A stretch of 64,000 nucleotides of DNA from Halosolutus halophilus (GTDB lineage Archaea; Halobacteriota; Halobacteria; Halobacteriales; Natrialbaceae), in contig NZ_CP094974.1 in NCBI RefSeq assembly GCF_022869805.1, forward strand, positions 3,658,001-3,722,000, written 5' to 3'. Shown here in pieces: positions 26,346 to 36,077 of this stretch. The notes under the pieces are model-generated. The model did not search any database. It was not told the DNA's origin and saw only the letters and a list, made by a program, of their open reading frames with translations. The translations under genes and the position numbers were made by a program. Within the stretch, counting starts at the first letter, position 1; each line of letters starts with the position of its first letter.

Positions 26346-27749
26346 TCAGTGATGTTCATGGCTCTGGGAAGACCCCGTCTCTGAGACCTGTGGGTGTTGC
26401 TGTGCAAATTCGGAGGGGCGCTTCTCGAACGATCGCTTACATCGGTCCGAACAGAAGTGGTACGTCTCGCCGTCGTGGGTAAGACTCGGTCCGCTATCGT
26501 CGGTTCGCATCCCACAGACGGGGTCGCGGTACTGCCCGGGTGCACCGAGTCCGCGTCGGTAGACGTAGAGGAGGAAGCCAGAGAGCGCGAATGCGAGGAT
26601 GTTGAGGTAGAACGTGTAGTCAAGTTCGAAGTACGTCTGTTCGGAGGCTGTCTCCCCGCCAGCGAGATTCGGGACGATGCCGAGAGCGCTGAACAGTTCC
26701 TCCATGAGAAAGCCTGTGAACGCCATCGTCACGAAGAAGATACCGAGGATGTACAGCATCACCTTCCAGCCGTAGTACTTCCGGTAGACGTTCAGGACGG
26801 GGACCGTGATGAGGTCGGCGTAGACGAACGCGATGACGCCGGCGAAGCTGATGCCGCCGCCCCAGAGGGCAACCGCAAAGGGAACGTTCCCCATGCTCCC
26901 GACGAAGCTGAGGACGGCGATCGCTACACCCATGATGGCGTTCTCTGCGCTTACCAACAATCCATCGCCCTGGAGGAAGAGCGTGTTCCAGACCCACTGC
27001 GGAACGAAGACGATGACGAACCCCGAGATGAGAAAGCCCGCGATGATGTCCGTCCAGATCATCGACCACTCCTTGCGGTACTGGTTCCCGACTTTGTACC
27101 AGCCCCCCCACGAGAGCAGTTCGTCACGCCACCCGCCGCTACTTGCGGCTTCCTGCTGGTACGTCTCCATGCAACCTTCCGAACAGAACTTCAGCGTCTC
27201 GCCGCCGTCAGTCACCAGCGAGTACTCGTCTTTTCCTTCCATCCCGCAGGTCGGGTCTTCGGTGATTCCTTGGTCGTGGTCGCGTTGATTCAGTTCCTCC
27301 CGCACTTGCTCGAAGAGGTTCTCGGGGAGGGTCAGATGGACGAGGACCGCCATCACAGCAATGAGAATGACACCACCGAGGAGTTCGGCAACCAGGAACT
27401 CCCAGCCGAGGAGGATCAGGATCATCAGGCCGAGTTCGACGATGAGGTTCGTCGAGGCGAACATGAACGCGAAGAAGTTCACCGTGTGCGCTCCCTTCTT
27501 GAACAGCCCCTTCCCAATGGCGACCGCACCGAAGCTACAACCACTACTCGCCGCGCCGAATACAGTTGCTTTCGTGAGGCCACTCAGATTCCCCTCTCCG
27601 AGTACTTTGGCCATCCGCTCTTTCGAGACGTAAACCTGAACGAGACTCGTGATGACGAGCCCCATGATGATCGCCCACGCAGCGGTCCAGAGGAAGCCGA
27701 CACCTATTCGTAAGGACTCGAGGATTCCGTCAACGAGGGCGGCTTGCAT
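26346..27749 (-). CDS. Permease (DUF318 type) with two YHS domains
   Basis: 467 residues. The permease is split into two halves of about four helices each, with hallmark GAASSGCSFGAVAIGKGLF in the first and VGSMGNVPFAVALWGGG in the second. A YHS metal-binding domain (DPTCGMEGKDEYSLVTDGGE, FCSEGCMETY) is inserted between the halves at ~residues 160-205, and another closes the protein (DPVCGMRTDDSGP, FCSDRCKRSF), followed by a His-rich end SQSHEHH. DUF318 permeases include arsenic exporters (ArsP); here YHS and His suggest a metal ion substrate. Unusual in having YHS both inside and at the end. Confidence 0.88.
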   Translation of the reverse strand: MQAALVDGILESLRIGVGFLWTAAWAIIMGLVITSLVQVYVSKERMAKVLGEGNLSGLTKATVFGAASSGCSFGAVAIGKGLFKKGAHTVNFFAFMFASTNLIVELGLMILILLGWEFLVAELLGGVILIAVMAVLVHLTLPENLFEQVREELNQRDHDQGITEDPTCGMEGKDEYSLVTDGGETLKFCSEGCMETYQQEAASSGGWRDELLSWGGWYKVGNQYRKEWSMIWTDIIAGFLISGFVIVFVPQWVWNTLFLQGDGLLVSAENAIMGVAIAVLSFVGSMGNVPFAVALWGGGISFAGVIAFVYADLITVPVLNVYRKYYGWKVMLYILGIFFVTMAFTGFLMEELFSALGIVPNLAGGETASEQTYFELDYTFYLNILAFALSGFLLYVYRRGLGAPGQYRDPVCGMRTDDSGPSLTHDGETYHFCSDRCKRSFEKRPSEFAQQHPQVSETGSSQSHEHH

Positions 27750-28070
27750 ATCTAGACTATCGCAGTCATCTGTTTTGGTATTTGTTCTTAAGAAACTGGG
27801 GCTGTGGGCGGAGTAAATCTTGTATTCAAAGGTGATTCTTGCTATCAGCTGTGGTCAACCGTTCGAGGACTGTGTTCGAGCACATCAGTTTCTACGTGTC
27901 ACCGATTCCGGTCGGTAGTTGCTGCTTGATCTTCCGACGGACCGGTCACACAGATATGGGGGTTGTACCGCTGTTTCCCCCACGATATTCTTGCGCCGTG
28001 TTACCAGGGAGACTCTTCCTTTCGAATTGTAAGAGAAACCCGAATGAAGGAGTAGAGCGTATCTCTAGTC
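27750..28070. other. Intergenic region, no gene seen
   Basis: Divergent promoter region between the permease and the DUF5676-like gene. No frame of convincing composition and no copy of the dispersed repeat. Confidence 0.5.
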
Positions 28071-28370
28071 ATGAGTACTACTACCACAAACCAAGACGCG
28101 TACGAAATGGACTCCACGACCAACGTAATGCATCTCGATTCGTTGGCACTGGCGGGCGCAGCAGCAGTTGTCTCTGCCGTCGCGATGCTCCTACTCGGTG
28201 TGTTCGGAGCAATCGGCGTCTACGAGGGCGCAGTCGAAGCGATGGAGCAGTGGCACCTGTTCTTCGAACCGACCGTCGTCGGGACTGTGGCGGGCATGGT
28301 CGAGGCAGCGGTGATCAGCTTCGTCTTGATGTACGCCTTCGCGTGGCTGTACAACGCCTTCGCATCATAA
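28071..28370 (+). CDS. Small DUF5676-like membrane protein
   Basis: 99 residues with two membrane helices (AVVSAVAMLLLGVFGAIGVY and GMVEAAVISFVLMYAFAWLY) joined by an amphipathic loop, resembling the DUF5676 family often seen beside heavy-metal permeases. First of three same-strand genes (SRPBCC and Usp follow). Confidence 0.75.
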   Translation: MSTTTTNQDAYEMDSTTNVMHLDSLALAGAAAVVSAVAMLLLGVFGAIGVYEGAVEAMEQWHLFFEPTVVGTVAGMVEAAVISFVLMYAFAWLYNAFAS

Positions 28371-28386
28371 ATCGTGGAGTCAATCC

Positions 28387-28920
28387 ATGTACGCCACCGC
28401 CAAAGCCGAAATCGTCATCGACGCATCGTCCGAGGAGATCTGGGAGTACGTGACCGCCCCAGTCCATTGGACGGCGTCGAACCCCGAGGAACACTACGGG
28501 CTCGAATACGACACGCCCGACAACCGCCCGCGCGAGGGCGGGACGTTCCACCAGGCCGAAGAGGTCGCCGGGATGTACGCCGACCTGCATGGCCGATTCC
28601 AGTATATCGACCATCCCAACGTGGCGGTCTGGGCGGGGACGGCGTACTATCCGCTCCTTCGAGGACTCGTCACCGTTCGGATTCCCGAAGGAGGGACCAT
28701 TCGACTCGAAGAGACTGCAGACGGGACTCGCATGTCACACGTCGTCTGGATGGACTTCCCGAACAACCGACGGGGACGGGCGCTGAAATGGGTGTTCACG
28801 ACAGCTCTCAATGGGAAGGCGAAACTCTACGATCACACGAACAAGGAACTCGTCTTCTTCAAGGACCGCATCGAGTCGACAGCCCATCAGTCGCCCAAAC
28901 CGACGGACGAGAGTCCGTAG
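28387..28920 (+). CDS. SRPBCC-family protein
   Basis: 177 residues beginning with the helix-grip pattern (TAKAEIVIDASSEEIWEYVT) and ending in a long amphipathic helix. A START/Bet v1-like lipid or small-molecule binding fold. It starts 16 bases after the membrane protein and is followed closely by Usp, suggesting an operon. Ligand unknown. Confidence 0.8.
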   Translation: MYATAKAEIVIDASSEEIWEYVTAPVHWTASNPEEHYGLEYDTPDNRPREGGTFHQAEEVAGMYADLHGRFQYIDHPNVAVWAGTAYYPLLRGLVTVRIPEGGTIRLEETADGTRMSHVVWMDFPNNRRGRALKWVFTTALNGKAKLYDHTNKELVFFKDRIESTAHQSPKPTDESP

Positions 28921-28944
28921 CAAAATCAACGCACACATCCAATC

Positions 28945-29850
28945 ATGTACACCGAGATCCTCATTCCAACCGATGGCAGCGATAACGTCGAGCCCGCAAT
29001 CCAGTACGGACTTGACCTCGCTCGCCGATACGACGCAACCGTCCACGCTCTCCACGTCGTTGACAGTTCACCGATCGAACGGAAGCTGGAACTGACCGCG
29101 CTGGAAATCGACCTGGAGACGCTCCCGGACACGTGGTATGACGCTGGTGATGCCGCCACCCAGCAGATCGCAACTCGAGCCGCAGAACACGGCCTCGATG
29201 CGGCAACTGAGGTTCGTCGTGGTATCCCAGCGCACGAGATTGCGTCCTACATCACCGATAATGAGATCGACCTCGTGTGTATGGGAACCCGGGGACATAC
29301 TGGTCTTGACCGCTTCCTGCTCGGAAGTGTAACGACCCGAATCGTCCGCACTACCGACATTCCTGTCCTCAGCGTCAAATCGAAGACGGTGGCGGCGACG
29401 TCGGAATCCGAACTGCGGGGGGGCTTCGAGAATATCCTCGCTCCAACGGACGGGAGTAAACCCGCACGGGAGGCCGTCACTCATGCTCTTGAACTGGCTC
29501 GAACATACGATGCGACACTTCATGCCCTCTACGTTGTCGATAGAGTTGCCTACGCGTCTCGTCCGGGATGGACATGGGACGAACTGCAGCAAGTACTGGA
29601 GCAAAACGGGGATACTGTCGTAGAAGATGTCCAATCCCGGGCAGCTGCCGACGGTGTTTCAGTCGCTGCTGAGATCACCCACGGCGTTCCTCATCAGGCA
29701 ATAGGGGAGTACTGCGATCAACACGGAATCGACCTCATCGTGATGGGAACACACGGACGGTCCGGCATTTCACGACGGCTCATCGGAAGTGTGACCGAAC
29801 GGGTTCTCCGGAACTCGGATGAGCCAGTTTTGACCATTCGAGGAGTGTAG
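28945..29850 (+). CDS. Tandem universal stress protein (UspA)
   Basis: 301 residues with two Usp domains. Each has the ATP-binding G-x2-G-x9-G-S/T motif: GTRGHTGLDRFLLGSVT and GTHGRSGISRRLIGSVT, and each opens with ILIPTDGS or ILAPTDGS. Cytosolic nucleotide-binding stress protein; the tandem form is common in haloarchaea. Confidence 0.93.
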   Translation: MYTEILIPTDGSDNVEPAIQYGLDLARRYDATVHALHVVDSSPIERKLELTALEIDLETLPDTWYDAGDAATQQIATRAAEHGLDAATEVRRGIPAHEIASYITDNEIDLVCMGTRGHTGLDRFLLGSVTTRIVRTTDIPVLSVKSKTVAATSESELRGGFENILAPTDGSKPAREAVTHALELARTYDATLHALYVVDRVAYASRPGWTWDELQQVLEQNGDTVVEDVQSRAAADGVSVAAEITHGVPHQAIGEYCDQHGIDLIVMGTHGRSGISRRLIGSVTERVLRNSDEPVLTIRGV

Positions 29851-29862
29851 ACGCGGCTTGGG

Positions 29863-30138
29863 CTACCGGCGAAGCGAGATGAGAAGGACAATGAATCCGA
29901 GACCGATGGCGACCGATTCGATGATGTGGACAAGAGCGAGATCGAGCCCTCCGAACTCAAACAGTACTCCTTCGATGAACACACCGAGAGTGATGATTCC
30001 AAAGCCAATTGCAGCGTTTCGCATATAGTACGTACCCGTTCGTCGATATGCCTCGAAACTGTAATACGTGATCAGGATACCGAGTACAAGTACGAGCGTG
30101 CGGACGACCAGGAGAATTGCTGTTGTCGTATCCACCAT
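29863..30138 (-). CDS. Small membrane protein (DUF7521-like)
   Basis: 91 residues, about three membrane helices (AILLVVRTLVLVLGILITYY, AIGFGIITLGVFIEGVLF, ESVAIGLGFIVLLISL). The conserved YRRTGTYYMRNAAIGFG block matches the neighbouring gene's YRRSNSQSMLYLAVGFA, so the two are paralogues. Last gene of a three-gene operon led by a winged-helix regulator. Confidence 0.78.
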   Translation of the reverse strand: MVDTTTAILLVVRTLVLVLGILITYYSFEAYRRTGTYYMRNAAIGFGIITLGVFIEGVLFEFGGLDLALVHIIESVAIGLGFIVLLISLRR

Positions 30139-30142
30139 TCAC

Positions 30143-30457
30143 TTAGTCCTCCAATTTCTTCGAGTCGCGTCCGTACAGAGCGTACAGGATCGTGAGCATA
30201 CCAATCGCGACGATGGCCGTTGCCACCGTTCCTGCATTTTGGAACGTCAGGCCAACCACGTCGAACAAGATTCCCTCGATGATCGCACCGAAGCTGATGA
30301 TGGCGAAGCCGACCGCGAGGTACAACATCGATTGACTGTTGCTACGTCGATAACCGCGATAGGCTTGGAATGCGATAATGAACCCGAGAGCCATTGTAAC
30401 GAGCTTTGCGATGATGAGACCGATGTGCATGGTTATTCGTTCCTCATTGTGTTCCAC
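30143..30457 (-). CDS. Small membrane protein (DUF7521-like), paralogue
   Basis: 104 residues with the same three-helix layout as the next gene (IIAKLVTMALGFIIAFQAYR, FAIISFGAIIEGILFDVVGL). Its start overlaps the end of the regulator gene by 25 bases, implying translational coupling. Function unknown. Confidence 0.78.
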   Translation of the reverse strand: MEHNEERITMHIGLIIAKLVTMALGFIIAFQAYRGYRRSNSQSMLYLAVGFAIISFGAIIEGILFDVVGLTFQNAGTVATAIVAIGMLTILYALYGRDSKKLED

Positions 30458-30783
30458 AACCGAGCGAATCTGTCGGGAGCGTCTTCACGGAGTTCGATAT
30501 GGACGTCGAATCCCGATTCGAGGAGCTGTACCTCAACACGGTCGAGCTGGGCCTCGTATTCGCTGTAGTGGTGACCGTCGGGATCAACGTGTGTTCGCTC
30601 GATGAGCAAGTCGTACTCTAGCAACGTATTGACCCGTCTGGAAACTGTCGAGACTGACATGTCACACTCTTCGCTGAGTTCCTTAGCAGACATCTGTTTT
30701 CGGCGAGTCGCCTCGAGGATCGCGCGTGCGTAGTCGTCTTCCAGGATTTCGAGGATCCCCGAGATGTCCCGCTCTTCACTCAC
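30433..30783 (-). CDS. ArsR-type winged-helix regulator
   Basis: 116 residues. Helix-turn-helix in ILEATRRKQMSAKELSEECD and MSVSTVSRRVNTLLEYDLLI, with a wing (TRVDPDGHHYSEY-type). No metal-binding Cys cluster is present. First gene of an operon with two DUF7521-like membrane proteins, a recurrent haloarchaeal arrangement, so it probably regulates them or works with them. Confidence 0.85.
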   Translation of the reverse strand: MSEERDISGILEILEDDYARAILEATRRKQMSAKELSEECDMSVSTVSRRVNTLLEYDLLIERTHVDPDGHHYSEYEAQLDRVEVQLLESGFDVHIELREDAPDRFARLWNTMRNE

Positions 30784-30899
30784 AGTCCGTGTTGTTGGTA
30801 AAGAGTATATAAAGAAACGCCGATTTGCTGACCCAGCAAATTTGCTTGCCGGTCTATATCCTCCGAGTGTGTAGGTTCACGTGTAAGGTGACCGATGCC

Positions 30900-31571
30900 A
30901 TGACCGACTCACTCACGCGACGACGGATGCTTCAGCTGACTGGCGGTGCGGCAGTCGTTGGGCTTGCCGGATGCACTGGAACGCAGAACAACGACGGCGG
31001 AACGCCGACCGAAAGTGGCCACGACGACAGCGGCACGGAGTCCGGCCACAGCGACGAGGAGGATGGCCACGACGAAGCGGTCGGGGCGCCGTCCGATGCG
31101 GCCGAAGTGAATATGATTACTGAGGACGGGGGCTATCACTTCGAGCCACACGTCGTGCGGGTGAACGTCGGTGGGACCGTGACCTGGCACAACGAGAGCG
31201 GAAGCCACTCGACGACCGCGTACCATCCCGACAACGACCAGCTCCAGCACGGCATGGGTATGGGAATGGGCGGTGAAGCGAAGGACCAGCCCCAGCTCGT
31301 TCCCGATGGTGCTGCATCATGGGATAGCGGTCTCTATACCGAACAAGGCGCAACGTTCGAACACACGTTCGAGACCGAAGGCGTCTACCACTACTACTGT
31401 ACGCCCCACGAGAGCCTCGGCATGATCGGGAGCGTCATCGTCGGTGAACCGGATCCCCACGAGCAGGTCGCCTTGGAAGACCCGCCGGCCGACAAGCCCG
31501 AGCGCGTTCGCGAGAAGCTCGAAGAACTGAACGGGATAGTCAGCACAGCTCTCGGCGACGACCACGAGTGA
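30900..31571 (+). CDS. Halocyanin-type Tat lipoprotein
   Basis: 223 residues from the ATG at 30900. Tat lipoprotein signal (LTRRRMLQLTGGAAVVGLAG with Cys just after), then a His/Asp/Glu/Gly-rich linker and a cupredoxin domain: copper ligands in GSHSTTAYHPDN and YHYYCTPHESLGMIG (His, Cys, His, Met). A Met-rich insertion (GMGMGMGG) may bind extra copper. Membrane-anchored type I copper electron carrier. It is the only intact halocyanin in the window; two others are broken. Confidence 0.9.
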   Translation: MTDSLTRRRMLQLTGGAAVVGLAGCTGTQNNDGGTPTESGHDDSGTESGHSDEEDGHDEAVGAPSDAAEVNMITEDGGYHFEPHVVRVNVGGTVTWHNESGSHSTTAYHPDNDQLQHGMGMGMGGEAKDQPQLVPDGAASWDSGLYTEQGATFEHTFETEGVYHYYCTPHESLGMIGSVIVGEPDPHEQVALEDPPADKPERVREKLEELNGIVSTALGDDHE

Positions 31572-31656
31572 ACACGCGTCGTTGCGTCGATGGGTAATCG
31601 GTAGCTTACACGCGATTTTCGCCCACTAAATCCTCCTCGTGTTTCTGTTTGTGCGA

Positions 31657-32190
31657 CTAGGCGAGTACATTGTAGCCGACGTGTGCAAGTGCAAGGCCGA
31701 GATAGCCGAAGACGAGCAGCGTCACGGTTCGCCGAGAGAGCGACGGGATTCCGATCGGTTCGTTTCCGTGAATTTGTTCTCCGAGCGCGTAAACGAACCG
31801 CCCGGCGAGCAGCGCAAACGGGACGTGTACAAACACCAGCGGCAGGAACAGCGAATCGAACCGGACCGTCGCCTCCAGCTGCGCCAAGTACTCGAGTTTG
31901 AGCAGTACCTCGAGTCCGGCGACGGTGAATCCGGACGTCACGGTAGCGAACAGTCCTTCGGTTTTCGAGAGGAGTCGTCTCCGCCAGTAACTCCAGCCGT
32001 AGAACGTGAGAATCAGTGGGAGGAAGCGAACGAGTGCTTCCTCGACGAGTCCGACCAGTAGTGTCCACGTCATGTTCGGCGTCGCCTGAAATAGAGCGAT
32101 TTCGAGCAAATAGGCGACCCAGACACCGACACCGGTCACGATAGCGCTCACGACTGTGATGCCAACGAGTGACCGATATCGACGCGTCAT
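31657..32190 (-). CDS. Intramembrane-protease-like protein (CPBP/PrsW type)
   Basis: 177 residues, about five membrane helices. Motifs fit CPBP or PrsW proteases: EEALVRF (EExxxR) in helix 2, FVHVPFALLAGR, and LALAHVGYNV (HxxxN) in the last helix. Possibly a prenyl endopeptidase-like or immunity-type protein. The assignment rests on motif spacing only. Confidence 0.6.
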   Translation of the reverse strand: MTRRYRSLVGITVVSAIVTGVGVWVAYLLEIALFQATPNMTWTLLVGLVEEALVRFLPLILTFYGWSYWRRRLLSKTEGLFATVTSGFTVAGLEVLLKLEYLAQLEATVRFDSLFLPLVFVHVPFALLAGRFVYALGEQIHGNEPIGIPSLSRRTVTLLVFGYLGLALAHVGYNVLA

Positions 32191-32337
32191 ATTTCACGAG
32201 GGGGCGTATTCTGATACTCGGAGAGCAATCGGCATAGGCGTACCCGTTCTGGGGGGACATTGTTCCTCGAAGAGGCTTTATTACTGTGTGACTGTTAGTC
32301 AATACCACGACGTTCGATAGGCCCATAGTACAGTATC

Positions 32338-33072
32338 ATGGCTTCCGACGACTCTACCGCGACCCAGCTCCCTTCCGATTCGGAAAGCGATGTCATTGGT
32401 CGGATCGAAGACGAGATTCTGTCACGGCGCGGATTCCTTGTCGGACTCGCCACCGGTGGTGTCGGAGGTGCTGGAGCAGTTCTCGGTCTCACACGCTCCG
32501 ACGAGGGGTTTCAATCGCTAGCGACGCTTGCCGGTGGGGCGACGCTTCCCGCCATGGTACAGTATTATCTTCCAGCAGTCGATTCGTCTGGCGAGGGCCT
32601 CATACTCCCGGTCAAGTTTGCGTTTTCGGAGGGTGATGGTGAGTTGTTTGTCGATGTGGGCGACGTTGAGGTCCGTCACGATTTACAGCTCGCACTCCGG
32701 GAGGCGACGGAGACGGCGACGCGTCTCACTGGCCGTTCGCTCGCGGGAACGTCGATACGAGTCACGTTCGATCCTCCCGACTCAGAGGTACTCGCACTCG
32801 GCGGGAAAAGCTGGGAAGCGGGCCTCACGGTCGCACTAGTCGCTAGCCTCCGGAGACAGTCCCCTCCACGAACTACGCTGATCACGGGCATCGTGAACAA
32901 CGAAGGAGTGTTGCTTCCCGTCGGTAAAATCGAAGCGAAGGCCCGCGCTGCGCGAGCGTTCGGAGCGGCGAAACTGATCGTTTCTGAGGGCAGTTCGTCT
33001 GACGTGACGGTTCAGGGGATTCGTGTCGTCGAGGTCGCGTCGATCAGGGATGCACTCGATCGTCTGTTGTGA
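32338..33072 (+). CDS. Lon-like (S16) protease domain protein without ATPase
   Basis: 244 residues. The N-terminus has a Tat-like signal or anchor (LSRRGFLVGLATGGVGGAGA near residue 28). The C-terminal ~130 residues look like the Lon proteolytic domain: ALGGKSWEAGLTVALVASL with the putative nucleophile Ser, and GVLLPVGKIEAKARAARAFG with the putative Lys of the Ser-Lys dyad. No AAA module is attached. It would act outside or at the membrane without ATP. It sits 66 bases before aconitase. Confidence 0.7.
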   Translation: MASDDSTATQLPSDSESDVIGRIEDEILSRRGFLVGLATGGVGGAGAVLGLTRSDEGFQSLATLAGGATLPAMVQYYLPAVDSSGEGLILPVKFAFSEGDGELFVDVGDVEVRHDLQLALREATETATRLTGRSLAGTSIRVTFDPPDSEVLALGGKSWEAGLTVALVASLRRQSPPRTTLITGIVNNEGVLLPVGKIEAKARAARAFGAAKLIVSEGSSSDVTVQGIRVVEVASIRDALDRLL

Positions 33073-33138
33073 CCTTCCACACCGTCTCCCCGTCCATGGG
33101 GGAGACGATTCAAGAGCCACGTCACCGTAGGACAAGGT

Positions 33139-35919
33139 ATGAACGAATTGTCCCCGTTCGACGCAATCCGCGAATTTGATTTCGACGGCACCTCCTACAA
33201 GATGGCCGACCTCACAGTCCTCGAAGAGGAGGGGCTCTGCGAACTCGATCAGCTCCCCGTCAGTATCCGCGTTCTCCTCGAGTCCGTTCTCCGCAACGTC
33301 GACGGGGAGACGATAACCGCCGAGGACGTTCGCAACGCCGCGTCGTGGGAACCCGACGTCCCAGACGTCGAACTCCCGTTCACGCCCTCCCGCGTCGTCC
33401 TGCAGGACCTCACCGGCGTCCCTGCCGTGGTCGACCTCGCAGCACTCCGATCAGCGGTCGATCGCAAGGGCAAAGATCCAACCATCGTCGAGCCGGACGT
33501 CCCGTGCGATCTCGTGATCGACCACAGCGTGCAGGTCGACTACTTCGGCTCCGAGGATGCCTACGAGCGCAACGTCGAACTGGAGTACGAGCGCAACGGC
33601 GAGCGGTACCGTTCCCTCAAGTGGGCCCAACAGGCGTTCGACGACTTCCGCGTCGTCCCGCCGGGGACTGGTATCGTCCACCAGGTGAACCTCGAGTACC
33701 TCGGGCGGGTTGTCCACGCCCGCGGGCGGAATGGAGAAGAGTGGCTCCTGCCGGACACGCTCGTGGGGACGGACAGCCATACGCCGATGATCGGCGGTAT
33801 CGGCGTCGTCGGCTGGGGTGTCGGCGGCATCGAAGCTGAAGCGGCGATGCTCGGCCAGCCGATCACGATGAAGCTTCCCGAGGTGGTCGGTGTCCGGCTC
33901 ACCGGCGAACTTCCCGAGGGCGCGACCGCGACGGACCTCGTCCTTCACGTTACTGAGCAGCTTCGGGAGGTCGGCGTCGTCGATCGGTTCGTCGAATTCT
34001 TCGGCTCTGGTGTATCGAATCTCACCGTTCCAGACAGGGCGACCATCGCGAACATGGCGCCCGAACAGGGTTCGACCATCAGTATGTTCCCCGTCGACGA
34101 AGCAACGCTCGAGTACCTCGAACTCACGGGCCGCGACGAGCAGCACATCGAACTCGTTCGCGAATATCTCGACGCACAGGGGCTGTTCGGTGAACAGAAC
34201 CCCGAATACACCGAGACGGTCGAACTCGATCTCTCGACGATCACTCCCAGCCTCGCCGGGCCGAAACGCCCCCAGGATCGCGTCGCAATGGGCGACATGA
34301 AGACGCACTTCCGGGGACTGGTCCACGGCGAATTCGAGGACGAACTCGACGATATCGACGAAGATGCGATCACACGATGGATCAGCGAGAGCAGCGGTTC
34401 CGACGACGACCGACCCGACCCCGATCTTCCGGAACCAGACGTCGGTGATCTCACCGGCCGAGTCGAAGTCGACGTGAACGGCGAGTCGACCGAGATCGGG
34501 CACGGCAGTGTCGTCGTCAGCGCCATCACCAGTTGTACGAACACGTCGAACCCGTCCGTGATGCTCGCGGCGGGGCTGCTCGCCCGCAACGCCGTCGAAC
34601 GAGGGCTCGACGTTCCGGCGTACGTCAAAACGAGTCTCGCACCGGGCAGCCGAGTCGTCACCGAATACCTCGAAGCCTCGGGGCTACTTCCCTATCTGGA
34701 AGACCTCGGCTACAACGTCGTCGGCTACGGCTGTACGACCTGCATCGGAAACGCTGGGCCGCTTCCCGAGCCGATCGAACGCGCGATCGACGCCGAGGAC
34801 CTCTGGACGACGAGCGTCCTCTCCGGCAACCGGAACTTCGAGGCACGCATCCACCCGAAGATCCGGGCGAACTACCTTGCCAGTCCACCGCTCGTGGTCG
34901 CCTACGGACTCGCCGGGCGCATGGATATCGATCTCGAACACGATCCGCTCGGCACCGACGACGACGGCAATCCGGTCTACCTCTCTGACATCTGGCCCGG
35001 CGCCGACGAGATCCACGCGGCGGTCCACGACAGTGTCGATTCCTCGATGTTCGAAGAGAAGTACGCCGAAGTGTTCGAAGGTGACGAGCGCTGGGCGGCA
35101 CTCGACGCCCCGACTGGTGACGTCTACGAGTGGGACGACTCCTCGACGTACATCCGCGAGCCACCGTTCTTCAGGGGTTTCCCGCTGGAGAAGCCCGGCG
35201 TCGCAGACGTCGAAGACGCCCGCACGCTGATGCTGCTCGGTGATACGGTCACGACCGATCACATCAGTCCCGCCGGGCCGTTCAGCCGTGAGCAACCGGC
35301 CGGAGAGTGGCTCGTTGAACAGGGCGTCGAACCCCACGAGTTCAACACGTACGGCGCTCGCCGGGGCAACCACGAGGTGATGATGCGTGGCACCTTCGCC
35401 AACGTTCGCATCGAGAACCAGATGCTTGACGACGTCGAAGGCGGCTACACGATCCATCACCCAACCGACGACCAGACGACGGTCTTCGAAGCCAGCCGCC
35501 GCTATCGCGAGGACGACACGCCCCTCGTCGTGTTCGCCGGCGAGGAGCTTGGAACAGGGTCGAGCCGGGACTGGGCGGCAAAGGGAACGGATCTGCTGGG
35601 TGTCCGTGCGACGATCGCCGAGAGCTACGAGCGCATCTTCCGTGACAACCTCGTCGGGATGGGTGTCTTGCCGCTCCAGTTCGTCGACGATGACTCGTGG
35701 GAGTCGCTCGGCCTCGATGGATCGGAACGGATCGCGATTCACGGCCTAGACGACGGTCTAGACGTGAACGACGAACTCACCGTCGTCGCAGAACGTGCCG
35801 ATGGCTCGACCGTCGAATTCCCGGTCACGGCACAGGTTGGGACGCCGGCAGCCGTTCGATACGTCGAAAATGGCGGAATCCTTCATCTGGTGCTCCGCCG
35901 ATTGCTTACCGAGGAGTAG
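33139..35919 (+). CDS. acnA: Aconitate hydratase
   Basis: 926 residues, full length for AcnA/IRP-type aconitase. The 4Fe-4S ligands are Cys466 (SAITSCTNTSNPS), Cys532 and Cys535 (YGCTTCIGNAGP). Other signatures: GTDSHTPMIGGIGVVGWG, GDTVTTDHISPAG and GTGSSRDWAAKG. It interconverts citrate and isocitrate in the cytosolic TCA cycle. Its presence on the island suggests a second or replaced copy; Fe-S aconitase is a known target of copper toxicity, which could explain keeping a spare next to copper genes (inference). Confidence 0.95.
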   Translation: MNELSPFDAIREFDFDGTSYKMADLTVLEEEGLCELDQLPVSIRVLLESVLRNVDGETITAEDVRNAASWEPDVPDVELPFTPSRVVLQDLTGVPAVVDLAALRSAVDRKGKDPTIVEPDVPCDLVIDHSVQVDYFGSEDAYERNVELEYERNGERYRSLKWAQQAFDDFRVVPPGTGIVHQVNLEYLGRVVHARGRNGEEWLLPDTLVGTDSHTPMIGGIGVVGWGVGGIEAEAAMLGQPITMKLPEVVGVRLTGELPEGATATDLVLHVTEQLREVGVVDRFVEFFGSGVSNLTVPDRATIANMAPEQGSTISMFPVDEATLEYLELTGRDEQHIELVREYLDAQGLFGEQNPEYTETVELDLSTITPSLAGPKRPQDRVAMGDMKTHFRGLVHGEFEDELDDIDEDAITRWISESSGSDDDRPDPDLPEPDVGDLTGRVEVDVNGESTEIGHGSVVVSAITSCTNTSNPSVMLAAGLLARNAVERGLDVPAYVKTSLAPGSRVVTEYLEASGLLPYLEDLGYNVVGYGCTTCIGNAGPLPEPIERAIDAEDLWTTSVLSGNRNFEARIHPKIRANYLASPPLVVAYGLAGRMDIDLEHDPLGTDDDGNPVYLSDIWPGADEIHAAVHDSVDSSMFEEKYAEVFEGDERWAALDAPTGDVYEWDDSSTYIREPPFFRGFPLEKPGVADVEDARTLMLLGDTVTTDHISPAGPFSREQPAGEWLVEQGVEPHEFNTYGARRGNHEVMMRGTFANVRIENQMLDDVEGGYTIHHPTDDQTTVFEASRRYREDDTPLVVFAGEELGTGSSRDWAAKGTDLLGVRATIAESYERIFRDNLVGMGVLPLQFVDDDSWESLGLDGSERIAIHGLDDGLDVNDELTVVAERADGSTVEFPVTAQVGTPAAVRYVENGGILHLVLRRLLTEE

Positions 35920-36077
35920 CCACCTCTCTCCAGAGAGCCGTCTTTTCCGGACACTACGAGGGACGCCGCTGGTCAAACTGACTTTGTGACGTGTCTGGCT
36001 GCTGGCCTCTATTTAGAGATACTGAGGAGGCAAAGTACTGCCTGGGTTTATTTGTCGTCCGAGAGTCAGCCCATAAT

